From: Alteromonas sp. 5E99-2
GTDB taxonomy: Bacteria > Pseudomonadota > Gammaproteobacteria > Enterobacterales > Alteromonadaceae
Reading direction: 5' to 3'
NCBI RefSeq assembly: GCF_017368475.1
Contig: NZ_JAFNJE010000002.1
Span: 124,001-188,000 of the forward strand
DNA: 64,000 nt
Made by a program: the position numbers and the translations under genes
The notes under the pieces: model-generated
What the model was told of the DNA's origin: nothing
The model's database searches: none
Seen by the model: only the letters and a program-made list of their open reading frames with translations
Shown here: in pieces, positions 10,156 through 21,978 of the stretch
Numbering within the stretch: position 1 is the first letter of the stretch
How the letters are laid out: each line of letters opens with the position of its first letter

Positions 10156-11426
10156 ATGCAAACTACTCACTTAACTGAAACCCATTTTTCTGACTTACCG
10201 TTACACAACGATGTAGTCAAAGCCCTCGACGCAGCTAATTTTAATAACTGCACGCCAATTCAAGCGATGAGTCTGCCACCTTTATTAGAAGGTTTAGACA
10301 TTGCGGGTCAAGCGCAAACAGGAACAGGCAAAACTATTGCTTTTCTTGTTGCGACCTTTCATCACTTGTTAAAAACGCCTTCAGAAGGTAAATCCAACGA
10401 CCCTAGAGCCATAATTATGGCACCTACTCGGGAACTTGCAGTACAAATTTACAACGATGCTGCACTGCTAAGTAAACACACTGGATTAACCTTAGGTTTA
10501 ATCTATGGGGGCGAAGGATACCAAAGTCAACGTGAAACCTTAGAACAAGGTGTTGATATTATTATTGGTACAACTGGTCGCATCCTCGACTACTATAAAC
10601 AAAACGTGTTTTCTTTAAAAAACATTCAAGTTGCTGTTCTAGATGAAGCCGATCGCATGTTCGATTTAGGTTTTATCAAGGATATACGCTTTTTGTTTAA
10701 TCGTATGCCTCCTGCGGACAAACGGCTCAGCATGTTATTTTCTGCAACTTTAAGTTATCGCGTACAAGAATTGGCCTACGAGCACATGGATAACCCAACT
10801 CATGTACAAATAGAGCCTAAACAACGTACAGCAAGCCGTGTTGTAGAAGAGTTATTCTATCCCTCAGACAAAGACAAAATGCGTCTGTTACTGACCTTAT
10901 TGGAAGAAGAATGGCCTGAAAAAGCCATCGTTTTCGCCAATACAAAATACGGCTGTGAAACCGTAGAAGCTTGGTTGAAAGCTGATGGCCACCGCGTTGG
11001 GATGCTCAGTGGTGACGTGCCTCAAAATAAACGTTTAGGTATATTAGAAGACTTCACCAAAGGCCAACTTGATATACTCGTTGCAACTGACGTTGCAGCG
11101 CGAGGTTTGCATATTGATGCTGTAACTCACGTATTCAACTATGATTTACCTGACGATGCAGAAGACTATGTTCACAGAATTGGACGAACAGGTCGTGCGG
11201 GACAAAGCGGCCATGCTATTAGTTTTGCCTGTGAAAGATATGCGATGAATTTACCTCAAATAGAGACGTACATCCAACATGTCATCCCTGTGACCGATTA
11301 TGAGTCTGATTCTTTATTAGAAGACATAAAAGCTCCTAAGCCTGTGCAACGTCGACGGAATAATGGTAACCGCCCAGGAAACAATACGCGTTCTGGGAAT
11401 AGAAGACCGAAACACAAACCCAATAG

Positions 11427-11430
<4 letters not shown>
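10156..11430 (+). CDS. rhlB: ATP-dependent RNA helicase RhlB
   Basis: DEAD-box helicase that unwinds structured RNA for the degradosome. It has 424 residues. The Q-motif region [10 protein letters not shown] is followed by AQTGTGKT (motif I), PTRELA (Ia), [11 protein letters not shown] (II), SATLS (III) and [10 protein letters not shown] (VI). DEADRMFD is typical of RhlB rather than SrmB or RhlE. The C-terminal 30 residues are a basic, Asn/Arg-rich tail, as in RhlB. gppA overlaps its stop by four bases (ATGA), reproducing the E. coli rhlB-gppA neighbourhood. Confidence 0.96.
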
Positions 11431-13951
<2,521 letters not shown>

Positions 13952-15850
13952 TTACTTCTCCAAATCGGCCGCAGTACAAATTTGATTACGGCCACTTTCT
14001 TTCGCTAAATACAAAGCTCTATCGGCTAATTTCAATATATCTTTTTCACCATCTTCATGGTTTACAACACCTGATGCCACGCCTGCACTTATGGTCATAG
14101 CGACACAAGTATTGCCATCGTTATAGGGTGTAGCTTCAATTTTCTCTCGAATAGAGTTAACAAATTTTTTCGCTCCTTCTTCAGGAGTTTGAGGCAGAAT
14201 AAACGCAAACTCCTCCCCCCCATAACGGCAAATGTCATCACTGGGCCGCTTTATAAAGCTCTTAGCTAAAGTAGAAACGTGTTTAAGGCATTCGTCACCC
14301 ACATCATGACCGTATTCATCGTTTATGCGCTTGAAAAAATCGATATCTAACATGACTAAACACAAGGTTGTTTGTTCCCGACGGCTTCGCCTACCTTCTG
14401 CCACAATACGCTTATCAAAATAACGCCTATTGCGAATACTAGTGAGAGGGTCAATGGTATTCAGCTGCTCTAATTCGCTGTTGGCTTCTGATAACTCTCT
14501 CAATGTAATTTCCAGCTCTAATGTGCGCTCTTGTACCTTGTATTCGAGGTCATCTTTCGCTTTTTGCTCTAAAGCAATAAGCTTATCTTTGGCATCGGCT
14601 GACTCCTTACCCACTCGAAGCGCCATTTTTCGTGATTCATCTAATGCTTGTCGTTGGCTGCGATAACTAAGTGCTAAAACAAATGCCAAGAAAAAAGTTT
14701 CACCTGAAATACCAAATAATAAGAGTCCACTAATTCCCCCAGGTAAATTTAAAATGCCTATATTTTCGAAAATCGCTCCCACACCACTAATAAGAAGCAA
14801 TAGCCAAGCGATAGAATAATAACGCGCTACCACCACTTTTTTCCACGATAACCAAATACAAACAGAAAGTATGAAAAAAACAGACAAAACTAAAACTAAG
14901 AAAAAAATAGACATTAATAAATTTAAAGGTAGAAAGAAAGACAGCAGTATATTGACAAAAAAGGCCGCTCCCATCCCTTTAGCAATAGCAGATAGGTGTG
15001 CACTGTGATTTTTTAGATCTAACAAAACGTTAGAGAAGAGCATTGCAAACAGCATAGCTCCACTTGAAAAGATACCTATTGCTCTTTCCTGAAGCCACAC
15101 TTGATTTGGCCAAATGTATTCGTAACCAAAACCAAACAAAGCAGCACAAACCAAAGAAAAACAAAGGACATGTCCAGTATAAAAAATAAAACTAACACTA
15201 TTTGTTGTGACAAAGAAAAAGAGATTACTCAATGCCATAGCTACAAGAAAGCCAAACAAACACCCTACAACCAGATGGTGATGAGATGAAAATTCGATGA
15301 ATTCTTTTGGCTGCCACAGGCGCATAGGCACTTTCATGCTTCCGGATGCATGCACTCGCATAATACCAAAGCGAGGTGAAGTTGCGTACTTTGAAAAATC
15401 AACAATAAAGGATTCGTAGTCAAACAAACGAGAGTCAAAAGGGTAACTATCTCCAAACGAAAGCACATCTAAACTCACATCACTTTCAGCTGATGAATAG
15501 AGCCATATGTCGACTTTATCTAATAACGGGTAAGTAATCTCAAATAAACGATCATCGTCGTCACTGGAATTCTCGGGGATGTGGAACTTTAACCAATAAG
15601 TGCCTTGATTCATACCTAGGTTCACTGGGGTAGCAACCATAGCCCAAGACTGACTTGGTACTTGACGCACGTCATCAATCCCCAGACTCTCCGACTCCCC
15701 ATGTAAAATATACACAGAGTCGACATTATAAGATTCAACAGGAAGGCTAGTTAAAGCGAACGTGAATAATAAATAAATAGAAAGTACGAATACAGCAGCA
15801 AATATAATCCACTTTTGACGTATCTTTTCTCGAACGACGGGAAACTGCAT
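13952..15850 (-). CDS. Membrane diguanylate cyclase with 7TMR-DISM sensor
   Basis: A 632-residue inner-membrane protein predicted to make cyclic di-GMP. One N-terminal transmembrane helix (about 15-35) precedes a periplasmic beta-rich domain of the 7TMR-DISMED2 type (about 45-190). Seven membrane helices (about 195-400), a coiled coil (about 400-460) and a GGDEF domain follow. The active site is GGEEF at 544-548. An intact inhibitory I-site, RPSD at 535-538, allows product feedback. DISMED2 domains are thought to bind carbohydrate-like ligands; the ligand here is unknown. It sits 8 bases after tatD and abuts hemB, so it is part of the tat-hemB transcript. Confidence 0.92.
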   Translation of the reverse strand: MQFPVVREKIRQKWIIFAAVFVLSIYLLFTFALTSLPVESYNVDSVYILHGESESLGIDDVRQVPSQSWAMVATPVNLGMNQGTYWLKFHIPENSSDDDDRLFEITYPLLDKVDIWLYSSAESDVSLDVLSFGDSYPFDSRLFDYESFIVDFSKYATSPRFGIMRVHASGSMKVPMRLWQPKEFIEFSSHHHLVVGCLFGFLVAMALSNLFFFVTTNSVSFIFYTGHVLCFSLVCAALFGFGYEYIWPNQVWLQERAIGIFSSGAMLFAMLFSNVLLDLKNHSAHLSAIAKGMGAAFFVNILLSFFLPLNLLMSIFFLVLVLSVFFILSVCIWLSWKKVVVARYYSIAWLLLLISGVGAIFENIGILNLPGGISGLLLFGISGETFFLAFVLALSYRSQRQALDESRKMALRVGKESADAKDKLIALEQKAKDDLEYKVQERTLELEITLRELSEANSELEQLNTIDPLTSIRNRRYFDKRIVAEGRRSRREQTTLCLVMLDIDFFKRINDEYGHDVGDECLKHVSTLAKSFIKRPSDDICRYGGEEFAFILPQTPEEGAKKFVNSIREKIEATPYNDGNTCVAMTISAGVASGVVNHEDGEKDILKLADRALYLAKESGRNQICTAADLEK

Positions 15851-15858
15851 TAAGCTAA

Positions 15859-16635
15859 TTAGATCTCAAAAACATGATTACAATTAGTGTAGCTGATTTG
15901 TTGCAACATGGAGATATTTTGCTGGGTAATTTCTGCGAATACTTCAGCAATATTAGGAAGTAAGCTAGGCTCATTTATTCGTTTTCTCGGCCTCACATTT
16001 TTGGGAAAAAGATAAGGGGAATCTGTTTCAAAAATCAATCTGTCTAAGGGTAAATGAATAATACTTTCCCTCAAATCATTACCGCGCTTCGGATCACATA
16101 ACCAACCTGTAATCCCAATGTATAAACCTAAATTTAAATAGGTATTCATTTGCTCTGCACTACCAGTAAAGCAATGGGCAAGGCCGCGAATATTCGCAGT
16201 GTCAAAAACCTGTTTGATACTCGAAATTTGCTCTTCAAATGCATATCTTTCATGCAAATAGACCGGCTTATTCTGCTTTTTAGCTATTGCTAATTGTGCT
16301 TCAAAAACTTTTATTTGTATTTCTGGAGGTGAAAAATTTCGATTAAAATCTAACCCACACTCTCCAATCGCAACAACACCAGGCTTATGGACTAGAGTTT
16401 CCAGCCGACTCAGATCGACGTCTGAGACATCTTTTGCATAGTGGGGGTGAATGCCTAGTGTATAAACGATAGATTCGGGGTAGCTTTCATATAACTTTGC
16501 TGCAGTATCCCATTCGTCTGGAGACGTAGTGATCACACACAGTTTTTGTACATCCGCGTTTTTGGCATTCTGAATTACCTCAGCAGCATCAAAACGCGCA
16601 TCAAGTAAATTAACCCCAGCATCAAACCAAGGCAT
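15859..16635 (-). CDS. tatD: TatD family metal-dependent hydrolase (DNase)
   Basis: A 258-residue TIM-barrel metal hydrolase. Members act as 3'-5' exonucleases in DNA repair and are not needed for Tat transport despite the name. Signatures include the N-terminal D-x-G-x-N-L (FDAGVNLLDARFD; the classical HxH is replaced here), IGECGLDFNR with the metal-binding Glu, LHERYAFEE, HCFTGS, and ETDSPYL near the C-terminus. The first metal motif, usually DxHxH, reads DAGVNL, so it belongs to the TatD branch proper rather than YcfH. Its start overlaps the preceding gene stop by one base. Confidence 0.9.
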   Translation of the reverse strand: MPWFDAGVNLLDARFDAAEVIQNAKNADVQKLCVITTSPDEWDTAAKLYESYPESIVYTLGIHPHYAKDVSDVDLSRLETLVHKPGVVAIGECGLDFNRNFSPPEIQIKVFEAQLAIAKKQNKPVYLHERYAFEEQISSIKQVFDTANIRGLAHCFTGSAEQMNTYLNLGLYIGITGWLCDPKRGNDLRESIIHLPLDRLIFETDSPYLFPKNVRPRKRINEPSLLPNIAEVFAEITQQNISMLQQISYTNCNHVFEI

Positions 16636-17198
16636 TAGTTAATCCGCTTTACCCTGATACGTCGCTTACTGCCCTCAACTTTCATGAAAAACGAGCTTAA
16701 TGCGCCATTTGTAATAACCACAGTATCGCCTGTTTTAGGTTGACCCACTTTTTCAGAACTTGTTTGTAACCATTCTTGCCCATCATCCAATGTTACAATC
16801 ACTTTTTTATTGCCCAGTTTTTTAACTGCGGAGACTTTGCCTATTAAGGCATCGCCATCAATGTACGAACTTGTTACGCTAGGCTTTGGTTTACCAAAAT
16901 TTTCTACTTCATCATTTTTGGTACGTTTTTGAGGCGCTTGTTTGGTGTTTTCTTTTTTCACAGTAGCGACTGATGAAGGCGCTGCTTTTACTGTCACTAC
17001 TGGTAATTCTTGATTTTTCTCAGAATAACCATTCAATGTCTTGGCAACGTTATCAAAGCAGACTAAACGCTTTAAGCTGTTATCGACGTCAGTGCAATCT
17101 TCAATTGCTTTAGAAAGTGTTTTGGCCTGCGACGTAAAGGAAACAAGGCAAAGGCATAACGCTGCTTGAATTATTAAACGCAATGAAATTCGTAACAT
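16635..17198 (-). CDS. Hypothetical secreted protein between tatC and tatD
   Basis: A 187-residue protein with a signal peptide (residues 1-25, ending SQA). The N-terminal part has two cysteines in the pattern CTDVDNSLKRLVCFDNVAKTL, resembling the short C-x-D-x-x-RLxCYD module seen in several gammaproteobacterial periplasmic proteins. A basic low-complexity linker (about 65-105) follows. The C-terminal 75 residues look like a small beta barrel (VTLDDGQEW, GDTVVITNGALSSFFMKVEG, RRIRVKRI). No function is known to me. It is embedded in the tat unit, 8 bases after tatC and overlapping tatD by one base. Confidence 0.75.
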   Translation of the reverse strand: MLRISLRLIIQAALCLCLVSFTSQAKTLSKAIEDCTDVDNSLKRLVCFDNVAKTLNGYSEKNQELPVVTVKAAPSSVATVKKENTKQAPQKRTKNDEVENFGKPKPSVTSSYIDGDALIGKVSAVKKLGNKKVIVTLDDGQEWLQTSSEKVGQPKTGDTVVITNGALSSFFMKVEGSKRRIRVKRIN

Positions 17199-17206
17199 AA
17201 CTTAAA

Positions 17207-17959
17207 TTATCCTATTTTTTGTTCTGAATTATCTGATGATTGATTTCGACTAGCATACATACTACCAATCACAATCCCCACTTCAAACAGTATCCACATG
17301 GGTATAGCTAGTAATATTTGAGAAATCACATCTGGCGGTGTAAGCAACATACCCATAATGAATGCGCCTACAATAACATAGGGCCTTTTAGTTCTGAGGC
17401 TTTCAGCCGACGTTACACCAGTCCAGCAAAGCAATATAATCGCTACTGGAATTTCAAATGACAGCCCAAATGCAAAAAATATTTTTAATACGAAACTCAA
17501 ATAACTATTGATATCCGTATTCATCACCACTCCTTCAGGAGCAACATTTGCGAAAAAAGTAAAAGCTAATGGGAAAACCACAAAATACGCAAATGCGACA
17601 CCTGCATAAAACAATAACGTACTCGAAAACATCAGAGGAGCAATGAGTCTTTTCTCATTTTTATAAAGGCCCGGAGCAACAAAACTCCACACCTGGTAAA
17701 GCACATAAGGAATTGCGACAAAAAACGAAACCACCAACGTTAATTTAAATGGCGCAAAAAACGGCGAAGCAACATCAGTTGCTATCATGGTCGCATTTTC
17801 AGGCAGTGATGCCAAAAGAGGCTCGGCCAGCCACTGATACAAATCTTGAGCAAAAAAAGCTAAGCCACAAAAAATAACAAGAATACACCCAATACCTTTT
17901 AGCATACTATTGCGTAAATCAATCAAATGAGAAATTAACGATTGAGAGTCAGACATCAT
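17207..17959 (-). CDS. tatC: Sec-independent protein translocase TatC
   Basis: Multi-spanning receptor for twin-arginine signal peptides. It has 250 residues with six predicted membrane helices. The N-terminal [15 protein letters not shown] and the first periplasmic loop with the family FxAPL-like segment ([10 protein letters not shown]) are clear, as is [13 protein letters not shown]. The ATG at 17959 overlaps the end of tatB by 11 bases; an in-frame ATG lies one codon later. TatC binds the RR motif and assembles with TatB, then recruits TatA. Confidence 0.97.
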   Translation of the reverse strand: MMSDSQSLISHLIDLRNSMLKGIGCILVIFCGLAFFAQDLYQWLAEPLLASLPENATMIATDVASPFFAPFKLTLVVSFFVAIPYVLYQVWSFVAPGLYKNEKRLIAPLMFSSTLLFYAGVAFAYFVVFPLAFTFFANVAPEGVVMNTDINSYLSFVLKIFFAFGLSFEIPVAIILLCWTGVTSAESLRTKRPYVIVGAFIMGMLLTPPDVISQILLAIPMWILFEVGIVIGSMYASRNQSSDNSEQKIG

Positions 17960-18257
17960 TTTCTTTTTTATAGGGTTGGGTCACCGATTCGGCCGCTTCT
18001 TTGAGTTCTTCGACACTGCGTTTTAAATCTGGGGAAAGGTCTTCTAAGCTTTTTTCTTCGGCTTGCTTTAAGTTTTCATGAAGTTCATGTACACGCAACT
18101 GACGCTCTACTTCGTTTTTAAAGCCATTTGCGGTGTTTTTAACAGTGCGTATCGCTTTTATCGTACTTCTTAATGCACCCGGCAAACGTTCTGGTCCAAG
18201 TACAACCAAAGCTAAAACGCCAATTACGAGTATTTCCCAAAAACCTACATCAAACAT
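17949..18257 (-). CDS. tatB: Sec-independent protein translocase TatB
   Basis: Single N-terminal membrane helix (about 5-21) with the TatB-type [13 protein letters not shown] start and the LGPERLP hinge, followed by an amphipathic helix and an acidic tail. It has 102 residues, shorter than the E. coli protein (171). GPERLP rather than FGTKKL separates it from TatA. It forms the signal-peptide recognition complex with TatC and lies 5 bases after tatA. Confidence 0.96.
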   Translation of the reverse strand: MFDVGFWEILVIGVLALVVLGPERLPGALRSTIKAIRTVKNTANGFKNEVERQLRVHELHENLKQAEEKSLEDLSPDLKRSVEELKEAAESVTQPYKKENDV

Positions 18258-18262
18258 AAGGG

Positions 18263-18490
18263 CTAGTCTTCTTTAACTGCCTTTTTTTCCGGCTGCTCTA
18301 CACTGTCTGAAGACGCATCACTGACTTGCTTTTTGTCTTCTGAAAAAGTGGCGTCTTCGTCGCTTACCGCTTTTTTAAATCCTTTGAGTGCTCCGCCTAA
18401 ATCGGTACCAATAGACTTCAAGCGCTTTGTTCCAAACAACAGCACTACGATAACGAGAATAATAATTAGACTTGGCATACTGATGCCCAT
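18263..18490 (-). CDS. tatA: Sec-independent protein translocase TatA
   Basis: Pore-forming subunit of the Tat system, 75 residues. One hydrophobic helix (about 5-20) is followed by the [21 protein letters not shown] amphipathic helix (FGTKRL then [11 protein letters not shown]) and a charged tail. It is the first gene of the tight minus-strand run tatA-tatB-tatC-orf-tatD-dgc-hemB. The gap to ilvH upstream (141 bases) holds the ilvH terminator and presumably the tat promoter. Confidence 0.96.
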   Translation of the reverse strand: MGISMPSLIIILVIVVLLFGTKRLKSIGTDLGGALKGFKKAVSDEDATFSEDKKQVSDASSDSVEQPEKKAVKED

Positions 18491-18574
18491 AGGACGTTCC
18501 CCGTATTTAAATTCACTAAAACAGCGATGAGTTTACCGCATTTTGTTAATAATGATATAAATTCGAGACAAATA

Positions 18575-18609
18575 AAAAAGGCCAGCAATAAAAATTAGCT
18601 AGCCTTTTT
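18575..18609 (-). terminator. Intrinsic terminator downstream of ilvIH
   Basis: AAAAAGGCCAGC (18575-18586) pairs with GCTAGCCTTTTT (18598-18609) with one mismatch, around an 11-base A-rich loop. On the minus strand it ends in a T-run. It closes the ilvIH transcript ahead of tatA. Confidence 0.75.
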
Positions 18610-18631
18610 CAAAACAGTTTTAATTAAAAAC

Positions 18632-19129
18632 TTACACTCTCAGTGCTCGTTCGCCTCTAGCAAGACCACATACACCCGTTCTTGACGACTCAATAATCTC
18701 TGCACTTAGTTTCATCGTATTAGCAAACGCATCTAATTTCTCAGATGTCCCCGTTACCTCTACGGTATAATTCGCAGCGTGCACATCAACAATACGTGCT
18801 CGGAAAATATCCACATTGCGTTTTACTTCTGCTCTTATTGCATCAGAAGGGGTTGCCACTTTAAGCAACATTAACTCACGCTCGATATGTGTATTTTCAG
18901 TCAGGTCAACCACACGAAGCACGTCCACAAGTTTATTCACTTGTTTAGTGATTTGCTCAATAGCCTTGTCATCGCCATGAGTAATAATCGTCAAACGAGA
19001 TAAACTTTCGTCATCTGTTGGTGCAACACAAAGCGAATCAACATTGTAAGCTCTTTGTGAAAACAACCCTACGATACGAGAAAGAGCACCTGGTGCATTT
19101 TCCATTAAAACAGAAATAATTCGTCTCAT
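18632..19129 (-). CDS. ilvH: Acetolactate synthase III small (regulatory) subunit
   Basis: Regulatory partner of IlvI that confers valine feedback inhibition. It has 165 residues, the same class as E. coli IlvH. The N-terminal ACT domain starts [23 protein letters not shown], with the GLF-S-x-R-x-YN segment, and the C-terminal part is of the ALS_ss_C type. Its ATG overlaps the ilvI stop by one base, giving translational coupling of the two subunits. Confidence 0.97.
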   Translation of the reverse strand: MRRIISVLMENAPGALSRIVGLFSQRAYNVDSLCVAPTDDESLSRLTIITHGDDKAIEQITKQVNKLVDVLRVVDLTENTHIERELMLLKVATPSDAIRAEVKRNVDIFRARIVDVHAANYTVEVTGTSEKLDAFANTMKLSAEIIESSRTGVCGLARGERALRV

Positions 19130-20847
19130 TATGTTCTCTCCGTTTTACTCAAGCGTATATCATCCATAGCACCAAACTTAATTTGCATGGGGTAAACATG
19201 TTCATTTTGATCTACTGCGATATCCATAAAGACCAGTTTATGTTTATGAGAGAAGCACTCTTTCATTGCTTCATCTAGTTGATCGGGATGCTCGACACGA
19301 ATACCAATATGGCCATATGCCTCAGCTAACTTAACGAAATCCGGCATTGATTCCATATAAGAAGATGAATGTCTTCCTTTGTAAATCATATCTTGCCATT
19401 GACGTACCATACCTAACGCACGGTTATTCAAAGAAATAATCTTAATTGGCAAGTTGTACTGTAAACAGGTAGACAATTCCTGAATGTTCATTTGAATACT
19501 GCCGTCACCGGTCACCACAGTAGATACTGCTTCTGGGTGCGCAAACTGAACGCCCATAGCGGCAGGTAAACCAAACCCCATGGTTCCTAAACCACCAGAA
19601 TTAATCCATTGACGCGGCTTGGCGAAAGGGTAATACAAAGCAGCAAACATCTGGTGCTGACCAACATCAGAACTCACATAAGCTTTGCCGTCAGTATGCT
19701 TATACAGTGATTCAATAACTTGTTGCGGTTTGATGATTTCATCGCTTTTAGCGTAATTCAAACACCCTTTAGCTTTCCACTCATTAATTTTTACCCACCA
19801 ATCGGCAAGCTTTTCTTTTTGAGCAGCTTCGTCTATTTCAGGCATAGCAGCATTAAGTTGCTCTAGTACGCTATCAACAGAACCTACCACTGGAATATGC
19901 GCTTTAATTGTCTTAGAAATTGACGCAGGGTCAATATCTACATGCACAATGGTGGCATCAGGACAAAATTTAGCAACATTGTTAGTTACCCGATCATCAA
20001 ACCTTGCGCCCAGTGCAACGATACAATCGGCGTTATGCATGGCTTTATTTGCCTCAAACGTGCCGTGCATTCCTAGCATGCCTACGCATTGTTCATGTTG
20101 GCCTGGAAATACACCTAACCCCATAAGGGTATTCGTCACAGGTAGGTTCAATTTTTCTGCAAGGGCTATAACACTTGATTCTGCGTTTGCGGTTATTGCT
20201 CCGCCACCGACATAAAGGATCGGTTGCTTTGCTGACAACAGAGCATCAAGCGCTTTTTTAATTTGCTTAGGGTGACCTTTGTGTGTGGGTTGGTACGAGC
20301 GCATTGTTACATCATCAGGAAAAACATAAGGATGAGAATCAGCAACATTCACCAAATCTTTAGGCAGGTCAACTACAACAGGGCCAGGTCGACCTGTGTT
20401 TGCAATATAGTAAGCTTGTGCAATGGCTTTAGGAATATCAACAGCACGCTTAACTAAGAAGCTGTGTTTTACTATAGGTCTAGAACAACCCACCATATCA
20501 GTTTCTTGGAAAGCGTCCTCACCTATTAAGGAAGAAGGTACTTGTCCAGACAAGACAACCATCGGAATAGAGTCCATATAAGCAGTAGCGATACCTGTTA
20601 GCGTATTCGTAGCACCCGGGCCAGAGGTGACCAGCACGGTCCCTGTTTTCCCCGTCGAACGAGCATAACCATCAGCCATGTGAGCAGCGGCCTGCTCATG
20701 GCGTACCAATACATGTTTTACGTTATCTTGTGCAAAAAGCGCATCATAAATGTCTAGAACAGCGCCTCCAGGATACCCAAAAACAAGCTCAACACCTACG
20801 TCTTTTAGCGCTTCCACAACCATGGCTGCACCGGACATCATCTTCAC
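19129..20847 (-). CDS. ilvI: Acetolactate synthase III large (catalytic) subunit
   Basis: Thiamine-diphosphate enzyme making acetolactate or acetohydroxybutyrate, the first common step of branched-chain amino acid synthesis. It has 572 residues. The ThDP-contacting glutamate is in [16 protein letters not shown], the FAD/central domain lies at about 190-330, and the C-terminal ThDP motif [12 protein letters not shown] is clear. The GTG at 20847 has AGGAG 7 bases upstream, and starting there aligns residue for residue with E. coli IlvI, so it is preferred over the internal ATGs two and three codons later. Confidence 0.97.
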   Translation of the reverse strand: MKMMSGAAMVVEALKDVGVELVFGYPGGAVLDIYDALFAQDNVKHVLVRHEQAAAHMADGYARSTGKTGTVLVTSGPGATNTLTGIATAYMDSIPMVVLSGQVPSSLIGEDAFQETDMVGCSRPIVKHSFLVKRAVDIPKAIAQAYYIANTGRPGPVVVDLPKDLVNVADSHPYVFPDDVTMRSYQPTHKGHPKQIKKALDALLSAKQPILYVGGGAITANAESSVIALAEKLNLPVTNTLMGLGVFPGQHEQCVGMLGMHGTFEANKAMHNADCIVALGARFDDRVTNNVAKFCPDATIVHVDIDPASISKTIKAHIPVVGSVDSVLEQLNAAMPEIDEAAQKEKLADWWVKINEWKAKGCLNYAKSDEIIKPQQVIESLYKHTDGKAYVSSDVGQHQMFAALYYPFAKPRQWINSGGLGTMGFGLPAAMGVQFAHPEAVSTVVTGDGSIQMNIQELSTCLQYNLPIKIISLNNRALGMVRQWQDMIYKGRHSSSYMESMPDFVKLAEAYGHIGIRVEHPDQLDEAMKECFSHKHKLVFMDIAVDQNEHVYPMQIKFGAMDDIRLSKTERT

Positions 20848-21129
20848 GGTAATTCTCCTAATATAGGACTAAATTAATATAGGAGCGCATAATAACGGAC
20901 AGATTAGTAGAATTAAACAAGTAAAACAGAAAAAGCGAGATATTTATCCTATATATAGTAAAAGTTAGGATGAAATAACTAAAATCAAACTATTTATTTC
21001 CTTTTTTAGGAATTTTCACTCAAAAAGAGAAAGAACTACATTAGGGAAATATTTTTATAGGTACAATTTCTAAAAATTATGAGTGTATTTCATTCAAATA
21101 GAAACTAATTAAACTAAAAATGAATATAG
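20848..21129 (-). promoter_or_regulatory. AT-rich upstream region of ilvIH
   Basis: About 280 bases between ilvI and the tRNA-Gly terminator. It is very AT-rich with short inverted repeats (CTCCTA/TAGGAG near 20854-20884 and ATCCTA/TAGGAT at 20946-20971). I found no leader peptide rich in Ile, Val or Leu codons and no attenuator ending in a T-run, so translation-coupled attenuation is not supported. In E. coli ilvIH is activated by Lrp through multiple AT-rich sites; the base composition would fit that, but no specific Lrp site can be claimed. Confidence 0.4.
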
Positions 21130-21149
21130 TTTAGCTTGATAAAGCTAAA
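21130..21149 (-). terminator. Probable terminator of the tRNA-Gly transcript
   Basis: A perfect 8-bp inverted repeat, TTTAGCTT (21130-21137) and AAGCTAAA (21142-21149), with a 4-base loop, 10 bases beyond the tRNA 3' end. The minus-strand continuation is T-rich but not a continuous T-run. Confidence 0.5.
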
Positions 21150-21159
21150 TTAAGAGATT

Positions 21160-21235
21160 TGGAGCGGGAAACGAGATTCGAACTCGCGACCCCAACCTTG
21201 GCAAGGTTGTGCTCTACCAGCTGAGCTATTCCCGC
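21160..21235 (-). tRNA. glyV: tRNA-Gly, anticodon GCC
   Basis: A 76-base cloverleaf on the minus strand, GCGGGAATAGCTCAGCTGG at the 5' end and CCA encoded at the 3' end (21160-21162). The acceptor stem GCGGGAA pairs with TTCCCGC. The D arm (GCTC..GAGC), the anticodon arm CAACCTTGCCAAGGTTG and the T arm GCGAGTTCGAATCTCGT all fold. The anticodon GCC at 21200-21202 reads GGC and GGU. It is a single tRNA, not an array. The gene name follows the E. coli GCC-anticodon family. Confidence 0.97.
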
Positions 21236-21290
21236 ATAAGATTCGTTCGTTAAAGCAAAATTGTTTCTGCCTCGTCGAAGAGTGGAGCGC

Positions 21291-21318
21291 ATTGTATAGA
21301 AAAGATTTCAACACGCAA
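21291..21318 (-). promoter_or_regulatory. Sigma-70 promoter of tRNA-Gly with GC-rich discriminator
   Basis: On the minus strand a -35-like TTGCGT (21313-21318) and a -10 TACAAT (21291-21296) are separated by 16 bases. They are followed by the GC-rich stretch GCGCTCC, the discriminator type typical of stringently controlled stable-RNA promoters. Transcription would begin about 48 bases before the mature tRNA. Confidence 0.5.
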
Positions 21319-21347
21319 CCCCTATTTTAAACTTTTTTTCTACTGGG

Positions 21348-21890
21348 CTAAATATTGAACACTTTTTCGCGATAAAAGCGCATTTCTTCAATAGATTCCC
21401 TAATATCATCTAGCGCTAAGTGCACTCCTTTTTTCTTAAACCCTTCAGCTGCTGAAGGCTGCCACCTTTTCACCAATTCTTTAATTGTGCTTACATCTAT
21501 ATTGCGATAGTGAAAATATTCCTCTAATACCGGCATGTATTTGACCATGAAACGTCTATCTTGCCCTATGGTGTTTCCACACAAGGGGGACTTCCCCTTG
21601 CCCACAAAGCCTTGTAAAAATTCAATAGTCTTAGCTTCGGCTTCGGCTTCACTAACAAGGCTGTCACGGCAGCGCTGTGTTAAACCCGTTTTACCATGGG
21701 TTGCAGTACACCACTCATCCATTCCATCTAAAATTTCGTCGGGCTGATGAATAGCAATGACAGGGCCTTCTGCCAACACATTGAGCTGAGAATCGGTAAC
21801 AATTGTGGCAATTTCCATAACAACACATGTTTCTGGATCTAAGCCCGTCATTTCCATGTCTATCCACACAAGGTTTAAATCGTTTTTCAT
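21348..21890 (-). CDS. orn: Oligoribonuclease
   Basis: DEDDh-type 3'-5' exoribonuclease that finishes RNA decay by degrading 2-5-mers and linear di-GMP (pGpG). Starting at ATG 21888-21890 gives 180 residues, against 181 in E. coli. A longer frame reaching 21953 is open but adds 21 unrelated residues. Motifs: [12 protein letters not shown] (ExoI), the central [11 protein letters not shown] (ExoII) and the late [10 protein letters not shown] (ExoIII). It is divergent from rsgA with 88 bases between starts, as in E. coli. It would also clear pGpG derived from cyclic di-GMP. Confidence 0.97.
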   Translation of the reverse strand: MKNDLNLVWIDMEMTGLDPETCVVMEIATIVTDSQLNVLAEGPVIAIHQPDEILDGMDEWCTATHGKTGLTQRCRDSLVSEAEAEAKTIEFLQGFVGKGKSPLCGNTIGQDRRFMVKYMPVLEEYFHYRNIDVSTIKELVKRWQPSAAEGFKKKGVHLALDDIRESIEEMRFYREKVFNI

Positions 21891-21978
21891 TGAATAAGTC
21901 CTATGTCCATTTCGCTTTGCTGGCGCGTTGTAGAGTTGACGCGTATGATACACCTAAGTTCATATAGAATGGCAAATT

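Noticed and set aside
15101-15289. Plus-strand 62-codon ORF rich in Lys and Asn
   Set aside because: It is antisense to the membrane-helix region of the diguanylate cyclase, a common source of spurious frames, with no ribosome-binding site.
20848-21129. Attenuator with branched-chain leader peptide before ilvI
   Set aside because: No short ORF rich in Ile/Val/Leu and no terminator hairpin with a T-run was found.
21160-21235. tRNA-Gly as integration site of a mobile element
   Set aside because: No integrase gene, no repeated tRNA 3' end nearby, and core genes on both sides.
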